Assembly (NCBI GenBank): GCA_002491195.1
Contig: DKVL01000090.1
Span: 1 to 64,000 of the forward strand
DNA: 64,000 nucleotides
Direction of reading: 5' to 3'
DNA from: Lachnospiraceae bacterium UBA7179
GTDB lineage: Bacteria; Bacillota; Clostridia; Lachnospirales; Lachnospiraceae
Below the pieces are notes generated by a model. That model was given only the letters and a program-made list of their open reading frames with translations. It did not search any database and had not been told where the DNA came from. Both the position numbers and the translations under genes were made by a program. Shown here piece after piece: positions 53,840 through 61,476 of the stretch. Every line of letters starts with the position of its first letter. Position 1 is the first letter of the stretch.

Positions 53840-54078
53840 TCTTATTCCCGTCCTTTTCCTTTCGTATTTCACACTTCATCAGTTATTATTGCGTTTCCCT
53901 TCCAAAATAAATCTTACATATTTTGTCTGTCCGCAAAATACTGTCTTATGTGTGAGTTTACCACACTTTTCGACGGCTGACTACAGAATGATCTTAAATA
54001 ATTTATTAAGATTTGTTTAAGTTTTTCCCTGCACAACCAGCTCTTTTTATGTAACTGGCATATTCCATATAGCACAAA

Positions 54079-55104
54079 TCAGTTGTCACCTTTTTCAATC
54101 ATTTCCTTTATAACTTTATCAAAATCAGACTCAATAGGCTGCTTTTTGTTATATATCTCATACTCCCCATAAGCCTTCTCGATGGCACGCCGATGTGATA
54201 TGCTCCCATTATCTTTTAAAATCTTATACTGTCTGAACTCAAGAAATGCGTTAACACTTTTTTCAAACTCAGCCATAGTAAATACATTTTCCCGCTCAAT
54301 CAAATCTTCAATATAATCAAAATATCCTGTAACTGCCCGTTCCAATTGCCGAATCTGCCTCTCTTCAAGATAATTTTTCGCGATTGAAACATCGGATTTT
54401 AAAATTCTCCCCTCTGGCGTATTTTTCCATGTCGTCAACCCCATATGTTCTTTTTGATGATCAGCAGATTGATACACAATCTCTGCCGCAGTATGATTCG
54501 TTATCGCGTAGTGAAATTTGTTCTGAACAGTAGCAAAAAAATGGTAAGCTGTCTCAGAATCCTTCGTATAGTCAATACTGCATTCCGCAAATATATCTGT
54601 AATCTGCTGCCATATTCTGCGCTCACTCGCACGGATAGAACGCACTCTTTCAAGAAGTTCCTTGAAATAATCTTTTCCAAAGGCAGTCTGGCCTTGCTTT
54701 AATCTCTCGTCATCAAGCACAAAACCCTTTTTCATATATTCCTTCAGAACCCGGGTTGCCCAGATCCGAAATTGTGTGGCTTTTTTTGAATTTACCCTAT
54801 AGCCAACAGATATGATTGCATCAAGATTATAAAACCTTGTTTCGGATACCTGCGTTTTCCCTTCTATTGCACCATGCTGAGTGGTTGTTGCAAAAATTGC
54901 AACAACCACTGTTTCATCCAATTCGCCAGTAGAAAATATGTTTTTCAAATGCCTGCTGATTCCAGATTTATCAATACCGAAAAGCTCAGCCATGGCCTTT
55001 TGTGTAATCCATAAATCCTCATCCTTAATATAGACATTTACTGTCACATCACCATCATCTGAATGGTACAAAACCATTTGCATCTGCTTCAAAAAATCCG
55101 ACAT
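54079..55104 (-). CDS. RhuM-family protein
   Basis: 341 residues. The N-terminal half has the RhuM signature: DEDLWITQKAMAELFGIDKSGISRHLKNIF (a helix-turn-helix-like segment) then FYNLDAIISVGYRVNSKKATQFRIWA. The C-terminal half resembles the Fic/Doc-type tail seen in this family (FHYAITNHTAAEIVYQSADHQKEHMGL). RhuM proteins are widespread on mobile and defence islands; their molecular activity is not established. GGAGG lies before the ATG. It lies 84 bases after the helicase gene and 240 bases before zorA-like, in the same direction, so it may belong to the same island transcript. Confidence 0.82.
   Translation of the reverse strand: MSDFLKQMQMVLYHSDDGDVTVNVYIKDEDLWITQKAMAELFGIDKSGISRHLKNIFSTGELDETVVVAIFATTTQHGAIEGKTQVSETRFYNLDAIISVGYRVNSKKATQFRIWATRVLKEYMKKGFVLDDERLKQGQTAFGKDYFKELLERVRSIRASERRIWQQITDIFAECSIDYTKDSETAYHFFATVQNKFHYAITNHTAAEIVYQSADHQKEHMGLTTWKNTPEGRILKSDVSIAKNYLEERQIRQLERAVTGYFDYIEDLIERENVFTMAEFEKSVNAFLEFRQYKILKDNGSISHRRAIEKAYGEYEIYNKKQPIESDFDKVIKEMIEKGDN
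54880..54910. repeat. Perfect palindrome inside the RhuM gene
   Basis: AGTGGTTGTTGCAA (54880-54893) and TTGCAACAACCACT (54897-54910) form 14-base perfect arms around AAA. It encodes the TVVVAIFATTT stretch of the protein. Confidence 0.8.
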
Positions 55105-55188
55105 ATTTATCCTCCAAAATCAGACCATCTCCATACTCCCAAATGCTTCATCGAACCAACGGCCAAACATATTATTTGTCCTATGTCT

Positions 55189-58100
55189 TCAATTTATTTT
55201 TGCCCGAATGATCTCATCCGCCTTCGGCAGCGCATATTTCAACAATTTATCCGCAAGGGTAATTACACCATCCGGCAATAAACTTTCGCTCCACATGGCT
55301 GGATACACAGCCACGCTGCTAATTTTATTCCACATCCTGACATAATGCTGTACTCCGTCACCGACAATCTTATACTCCGCTCCCATTGCATTTAATGGCT
55401 CTAATAGTTCTTCCTGCCGATCATAAGTCAACTCAGGTGGCAATTCAGAACTTTCACACCATCTCAACAGTTCCAGTGCCGCAAATCGGTCCAACAGTCC
55501 TTGAACTCGTTGATTCCAGTAATGCATCAGACATTCATGACAGGCACTGTCGCACCCAGCGGGACAGTGCTCCAGAACCTTCCGTGTTTCTCCCATTAGC
55601 TCCCTGGTCCTTTCCGCCAACGCGGAACAATAACCCGCTCCACTGGAAAGGCTGTCAAACAAAAATACATCCACATACGCTTTCAAATCCTCTTCAGCGT
55701 ATCGAAGCCGATATCCACTCTTAATTTCATTGAATTCGATATCCAGCAACCGTCCCCCGGCCAATGTCATGGCTTCTGCCAAAGTCTGCCCAGCTCTCCG
55801 TATCCAAAAACCACCGGAACTGACATTGACCTGTCTTGCATCAAGCGTAATCTCATACACTACCATATCCGTTCTGAATTGATTTCCCAGATAAGTATTC
55901 ACAACACTTCCCGCCGGGTGATGACAATTATAATATGCAGATGGACGCATATATGGCTTACCAATTTTCCGAAGCAGCGCTTCATCGTCTCCTGGAACCG
56001 CCGCGCCGCAATCTTTACAAACCATAAATCCGGCAGATTTCGGCCCCTTATTCAAAATAATCAGCGGATCATCAGCCCTTTTGGAATACCTCAAATTAAC
56101 AAAACCTTCCGCCGTCTCCATCTCGTTTTCTCTTGGCGTGATAGAATAACATGGCTCCTCAGCATAGGTCATTTCCGCCTCGGCCTCGGCCTCTCTGGTT
56201 TTTATCCCATTAACCGGTGCAAATCCCCAGGGCTTTAACATCTTTTGACAGCGAATTGTCTCTTTCCCACAAAACGGACATTTACTCTGAATCTCCAATC
56301 CCATCCAATTACAGGCCACATCGTTGCAGTAATACAAATCTTTAAAATACTCCCTGCTCTTACTCTCAAAATAAGACCGGGCCGGATGTTCCTGACCATC
56401 TGGGCGAAATTTGGAATGAAAACTGTATATACCACCGGATTTATATGTGATCTTGTTGATCACCACCAAACGTCCAGGAGCATATTCACTGACCGCGATG
56501 TCTAAAGCGCGTTCTGGCTTTTGATCAATCTTTGTCCCTCTTTCTTTTTCCACATAAAAGCCCACAACATCTTTCGGAAAAGAATAAGTCGGAAAAATCC
56601 CCCTTTCCAGAAAAGCATACAGCACACTCTTTTCCTGTCCATCATCCTCCCGATATGCTTCTGGAAACTCCTCCACACTCTTTTTCAGTTTCTCCATCTG
56701 TCCTAAAATATCTTTCTTGTATTCATCAATATCCAAAAACACTCCCACCGGAATCAGCGTTTCCAGATCAAAATCCTGCTCTGTTTTCCCACTGATAAAA
56801 TCTCTGAACTTATCATAATTATCCTGAAAGAAACCATATATATTCTCTTCGTCAGCACCTGTTCCCAACCGGTCAAAAAACTCTGTAGCACAGACGATGT
56901 TCAAATGCCGGTACGCCAGCTTTTTATTGTCAACGTCTATCCACGGTGTTCTGGGAACACCGGAAATAATCTTTTCAGGATTATGAAAATAATAACTGTC
57001 ATGAGGCCTATTGTCCGTATAAGTAACAATTGTAGAGATTGCCGCACTCCTTCTGCCCGCACGTCCTGCGCGCTGCTGATAATTTTCCCGCCTTGGCGGA
57101 ATATTTCTCAGCCCCACCGCCGTCAATGATCCAATATCAATACCGACCTCCATAGTCGTAGTACAACTCAGTATGTCCACCGGACGGTCATTATCCACAT
57201 GGACATTTTGAAATCGCATTTCAAAATCTTCTGTCGTTGACCATGTTTTATGCCGTTGATCCTTATAGGAAAGCTGAGCCGTATGTTCCTCTGTATTAAT
57301 ACGTGTCATATGTGCCTGCGAATCACCGTGTACCGCTTCCAGAACAGGAGCCCTCCAGAAACTGATCCCTTTAAAATCCTCTGTCTCCATTTTTCTGGGA
57401 ATCCCTTTGCCGCAGTGTGCACACTTTCCCCATAAAACAAAAGGAAACACTCCACTGCACCGGGGACACTTATACCATTCATGTTTTTCACCAAAGCGCA
57501 GCGTAACCATATTTAAATTAAGATATCTGGAAGACGTATGAACACCCTGTGCAAGATATCTCCCCAATACCCTGGTTACAACACCAATTTGTTTATCAGA
57601 GAATCCATGTGCCTCCAACATTTTCTTAATTCTTGGCGGCAGTTTATCTGTTTCCTCAATTCCCAGTCTGGGATACATGGTAATATTTTTTCTCACATCG
57701 TCGTCAATTTTTGAGCCAACAGCATACTGGGATGTCATAATTTCCATAGCCCAGGCAGCGAAAAGCTCCTTGAATTCCTCCATTGACATCTCAATCCCGG
57801 CCTCTTCCAGTTCTTCCTCAATTTCCTCAAAAGTCTCATCATCTTCATCCGATTTACACGGTTCAACCCAGCATAATCCCGCATCCGTCAATGAGCGGAA
57901 ATTGCTGCACAACTGCCGCAATAAATGCTCATAATATTGATCCGGTACATGATCAAAATGAATTTTCATAACACTGGAATATTTTATCTTATCTCCTTTT
58001 TTTTCATACAATTCCCCCATCTTCTTTAAATCTTCCAGCAATTCTTCTTCATTATTTCCATAGAAAAACCGAAGTCCATTCCGATAAGCTACTTTCAAAA

Positions 58101-60441
58101 AAACGGCATACAGAATATTCAATGTAGGTTCTTTCCCACTCTGGATCGCCCACTCCTGCAGTTCAGCGGCAGCAACCGTTAAAGCTTTTTTCATGGCCCA
58201 TTCGTCCGCCGCGCGGGTTAAGTCTTTTGCCAGAACAGCAGCACGCTGTCTGCTGTCCGAGAACAGCAGAACCTTCCTCCCCTCATTGGCTTTTCCCCTG
58301 TATTCCGGAACAGGGGGCTGTATGTAAAACTGCTCTGACACTAAATTGAAAAAGGGCTCGTTTCCCTTCGTCACAAAATCCGTCGCCTCAAAACGCATCT
58401 TATCACATTTCGGACAGGTTCCAAATGTCCACAAATCCGGTCTTCCCCTGACTTGTTTCTCAGAATATGCCACACGGATACAGCACTCTTTCACATCCGT
58501 TTCCCCAGAATACCTGTCCAGATGCCCTGTCAGTGCGTTAAGATATGCAGTCTGCATCTTTTTGGTCGGTTTAAAACTCCCATCCTGCGGAATAGGATAA
58601 AATAACACTTCTTTCAGGTTATCCGTGAATTGAATTCCCGGCTCATTCCAGACAAAAGGATTTTCATATTCCAAAACATCCATAAATCCGCGCAAAAACA
58701 GTGCACCGCAGGATCTCTCATTCAACAGCTCATAAATCATACCACCACATTTACAGCGCGTACTGGGTTTTCGCAGATAAATGCGCCCTAATCCTAACTC
58801 CAGACTCTCACGGCTTTTTTGTGTACACGCCGGATTTGAACAGGCATAAATCCCCTGCAGTCCCCGAAACATCATGTGCAGCCTGGCAGGATACAAAACT
58901 TTTCCGTCCTCATTCCTTGCAAACGGAGCTATGGCCAACAGCACGCTGGTGGCTTTCTCCGCCACAGGCAGCTGACTCTGGGGAAAAACTCGTTTTACCA
59001 GCTCCCGAAAACTGACTGCATGCCCCCTGGTGTGTTCCATAATACGCAGCATAGGGGCACACCTGCACAGACAATTAAACAACCAAATTTCCACCGTTTT
59101 TTCGTCTTCCGAATCAAAAGATATGGGAAAACCTGCCCGTTTGGCAAAATCCAAAATTGCCGGATACCGCTGATTCCACTCCTGCTGCAGCGCATCTATA
59201 TCATAGTCCGCCAAAACCTCCGGATCAAATTCGCTGCCTTTCTCCCGAATCTCCTCTTCTATTCCCTTAATCAATATAAATTTATTCTCATCGACCCGCT
59301 GCGCGCTTAAATCACAGGCAAATTGACGAATTTCCTCTTCCTTTGCCTTTTCCGAAGGAACACTGGCGCTGGTAAGGATAAATTGTACCTGGCTGCGTCT
59401 GATACCAAGTTTGTGCAACAATCTGCGCACCAAAAAGGCAACCTCTCCGCCGGACGAACCATGATACATATGGGCTTCATCAATCACAAACAGCAGCTTA
59501 TGGCTTTGATTGCTGTCGAGCCAATTCTTTGTCTTCTTCCAGATTCCTTTTTCAATGGGACGCATCAACATATATTCCAGCATAGAATAGTTTGTAATCA
59601 ATATATCGGGACAATATTGATGCATCTCATGACGGGTTATCAGTTCCGCATCCATAGGATCTGTAAAATCGTTCTCCTGACTGCGCAGACGCTGAACAAA
59701 CGCCGCCAGATCCTTTTTTGATGGATATTTTCCAAGTTTCCGAAGCTTTTCCTTCGTTTCCTTCGGCTGCCCGAGAATATCTTTCTCTATTGTATCCGCC
59801 AAATCATGGTTTTGTTTCCCGTCAACTCTGCCCGCATACGGTGTACGACCAGTATACATTCCAAACTGTGGAACCCGTCTTCCTGGAACGATCTCATCCA
59901 ACAGGCAATGAAAACCGTCTTCCTTATTGCCGATCATCTGGCGAAGTCTTCCCAACTGATCTGATACCAACGCGTTCATCGGATACATCATAATAGCCCG
60001 CACCCCGCGAATCTCCCATGTTTCAGGTGAATGCATTTGTTCCAGTACCAGCTTACTCACCATCGGCCACATAAAACATTCTGTCTTTCCGGAGCCTGTA
60101 CCAGTGGCAACAAAAAGGTCATATCCATGATAAAATGCTTCCAGGGCTTCCACCTGGTGTTTATACGGATTCTTAAACACCCCAAGCTTCCTATCCGCCA
60201 TTTTAAGAAGAATTTTTTTGACATCCTCCTCAAGATCGGCCTTATGCAGTCCATCTGTCACTTCAAAATATGCCGGATTCGCCTCGATGTAAGGTTCCTG
60301 AAACACTGTTCCTTCTCTCTGCAATTCCTTTTCACAGGCGGCACGCAGCGCGTTATTTTTACCAAGATATTCCGTGTTAATATAGTTCAACAACCTGTTT
60401 GTAATAGTATCATACGTGCTTTTTACCCCATATTTATCCAT
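55189..60441 (-). CDS. DruE-like DEAD/DEAH-box helicase with C-terminal DUF1998 domain
   Basis: 1750 residues. Superfamily 2 motor: Walker A ATGTGSGKT (Lys119), DEAH at 321-324, LTSASV, the second RecA lobe with TTTMEVGIDIGSLTAVGL and YQQRAGRAGRR. An insertion of several hundred residues separates the lobes. The C-terminal region has zinc-type cysteine pairs (CPFCGKE, CKDCG) and the DUF1998 module ending GCDSACHECLMHYWN. Size, architecture and DUF1998 match DruE, the hallmark helicase of Druantia anti-phage systems. The start overlaps the preceding gene by 8 bases and has GGAAAGGGAG upstream. It most likely acts on phage DNA with the proteins encoded just upstream. MrfA- or DrmA-type helicases are less good matches in length. 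Confidence 0.8.
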   Translation of the reverse strand: MDKYGVKSTYDTITNRLLNYINTEYLGKNNALRAACEKELQREGTVFQEPYIEANPAYFEVTDGLHKADLEEDVKKILLKMADRKLGVFKNPYKHQVEALEAFYHGYDLFVATGTGSGKTECFMWPMVSKLVLEQMHSPETWEIRGVRAIMMYPMNALVSDQLGRLRQMIGNKEDGFHCLLDEIVPGRRVPQFGMYTGRTPYAGRVDGKQNHDLADTIEKDILGQPKETKEKLRKLGKYPSKKDLAAFVQRLRSQENDFTDPMDAELITRHEMHQYCPDILITNYSMLEYMLMRPIEKGIWKKTKNWLDSNQSHKLLFVIDEAHMYHGSSGGEVAFLVRRLLHKLGIRRSQVQFILTSASVPSEKAKEEEIRQFACDLSAQRVDENKFILIKGIEEEIREKGSEFDPEVLADYDIDALQQEWNQRYPAILDFAKRAGFPISFDSEDEKTVEIWLFNCLCRCAPMLRIMEHTRGHAVSFRELVKRVFPQSQLPVAEKATSVLLAIAPFARNEDGKVLYPARLHMMFRGLQGIYACSNPACTQKSRESLELGLGRIYLRKPSTRCKCGGMIYELLNERSCGALFLRGFMDVLEYENPFVWNEPGIQFTDNLKEVLFYPIPQDGSFKPTKKMQTAYLNALTGHLDRYSGETDVKECCIRVAYSEKQVRGRPDLWTFGTCPKCDKMRFEATDFVTKGNEPFFNLVSEQFYIQPPVPEYRGKANEGRKVLLFSDSRQRAAVLAKDLTRAADEWAMKKALTVAAAELQEWAIQSGKEPTLNILYAVFLKVAYRNGLRFFYGNNEEELLEDLKKMGELYEKKGDKIKYSSVMKIHFDHVPDQYYEHLLRQLCSNFRSLTDAGLCWVEPCKSDEDDETFEEIEEELEEAGIEMSMEEFKELFAAWAMEIMTSQYAVGSKIDDDVRKNITMYPRLGIEETDKLPPRIKKMLEAHGFSDKQIGVVTRVLGRYLAQGVHTSSRYLNLNMVTLRFGEKHEWYKCPRCSGVFPFVLWGKCAHCGKGIPRKMETEDFKGISFWRAPVLEAVHGDSQAHMTRINTEEHTAQLSYKDQRHKTWSTTEDFEMRFQNVHVDNDRPVDILSCTTTMEVGIDIGSLTAVGLRNIPPRRENYQQRAGRAGRRSAAISTIVTYTDNRPHDSYYFHNPEKIISGVPRTPWIDVDNKKLAYRHLNIVCATEFFDRLGTGADEENIYGFFQDNYDKFRDFISGKTEQDFDLETLIPVGVFLDIDEYKKDILGQMEKLKKSVEEFPEAYREDDGQEKSVLYAFLERGIFPTYSFPKDVVGFYVEKERGTKIDQKPERALDIAVSEYAPGRLVVINKITYKSGGIYSFHSKFRPDGQEHPARSYFESKSREYFKDLYYCNDVACNWMGLEIQSKCPFCGKETIRCQKMLKPWGFAPVNGIKTREAEAEAEMTYAEEPCYSITPRENEMETAEGFVNLRYSKRADDPLIILNKGPKSAGFMVCKDCGAAVPGDDEALLRKIGKPYMRPSAYYNCHHPAGSVVNTYLGNQFRTDMVVYEITLDARQVNVSSGGFWIRRAGQTLAEAMTLAGGRLLDIEFNEIKSGYRLRYAEEDLKAYVDVFLFDSLSSGAGYCSALAERTRELMGETRKVLEHCPAGCDSACHECLMHYWNQRVQGLLDRFAALELLRWCESSELPPELTYDRQEELLEPLNAMGAEYKIVGDGVQHYVRMWNKISSVAVYPAMWSESLLPDGVITLADKLLKYALPKADEIIRAKIN

Positions 60442-61465
60442 GGTTCTCCCTTTCCTCCATCGATAGTGTCATACCCAACGCACATAACTGCGGTTCCACA
60501 AAATCCCATGCATAATTGTCCATATCCCACACCAGCCGGTCTGTAAGAGATCCTCTCGGCCACGCATAAGTTTCCAATAAAGAATTTTCTTTCTGTGGCA
60601 GATGGACTCTCAATTTCACGGAAACATGATCATAATGACAACATACCTGCGTCAATACAGCATTGTGTGCCATGTGCCTCATCGCTATCATGAAGCGCCT
60701 ATATTCACCCATTTTCTGCATAAATGGATCGAGCCGATGCTTCATCAGATCATCCTCCTGCCTCAGAAGAAAATACTCATATCCATTCTGAAAAATATTA
60801 CGGCGCACCAGCCATATTCCCTCCACCGCTGCAGGCTGCTCTGACTGCCAACAGAGATGATTGTTATATGATTTTCTATACGCGTTAAAATATTGTATAT
60901 CCTCATCTGTACACGTCGGTTTCCACCATGCACGCCGAACATACTCCCTTAACCATACTGTGACATCTTCATACGATTTGGAGCTGAACGCAATATTCTC
61001 TTCCGTTTTCCGAATCATTGCTATGCCCGAATACCGCACTCCCTGTGAAAGCAACTCTCCTTTTATGCATTCTGCTCTGGCTGACAGCGGTATCCTGTTA
61101 CTTTCCGCAAGAATCAGATTTGTCCCAAATCCAACCTGCAGCAAATCGCCATGTCGGATTAGTCTGCCCAGCAGTATCGAAACAGGAGTGTCCGTATCTG
61201 ATGGTGTTTCAAACCACACCGCAGATTCCGGAAACCTTTTTAACAACTCCTTCCAAACGGAAGTACATTTACTCAAAATATGTCTTTTACTCATTCCCTG
61301 TACATCCCCCTGAGCAGGAACAAGCGGCTGATCCAATGTAGCTGCCTTTATCCAGCAGGCCATTGCCGAATATAAAACTCTGTTACAGTATTGTATCCCA
61401 GATTCATCTATGTATCTGTCAATTCCCAAATCTGCAGCCATCGCTTGCAGAATTCTACTCTCCAT
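60434..61465 (-). CDS. Unknown protein of a Druantia-like operon (343 residues)
   Basis: I do not recognise a domain. It is soluble with no signal peptide, many Trp/Tyr/His residues in the C-terminal half (WWKPTCTDEDIQYFNAYRKSYNNHLCWQ, MRHMAHNAVLTQVCCHYDHVSVKLRVHLP) and an alternating strand-helix look. Gene order unknown-unknown-helicase resembles the DruF-DruG-DruE order of type II Druantia, making this a DruG-position gene by context; that assignment is inference. AGGAGG lies 6 bases before the ATG, the upstream gene ends 11 bases before, and the helicase start overlaps its end by 8 bases, so all three are tightly co-translated. Confidence 0.7.
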   Translation of the reverse strand: MESRILQAMAADLGIDRYIDESGIQYCNRVLYSAMACWIKAATLDQPLVPAQGDVQGMSKRHILSKCTSVWKELLKRFPESAVWFETPSDTDTPVSILLGRLIRHGDLLQVGFGTNLILAESNRIPLSARAECIKGELLSQGVRYSGIAMIRKTEENIAFSSKSYEDVTVWLREYVRRAWWKPTCTDEDIQYFNAYRKSYNNHLCWQSEQPAAVEGIWLVRRNIFQNGYEYFLLRQEDDLMKHRLDPFMQKMGEYRRFMIAMRHMAHNAVLTQVCCHYDHVSVKLRVHLPQKENSLLETYAWPRGSLTDRLVWDMDNYAWDFVEPQLCALGMTLSMEERENHG

Positions 61466-61476
61466 GCGCCTCCTCC

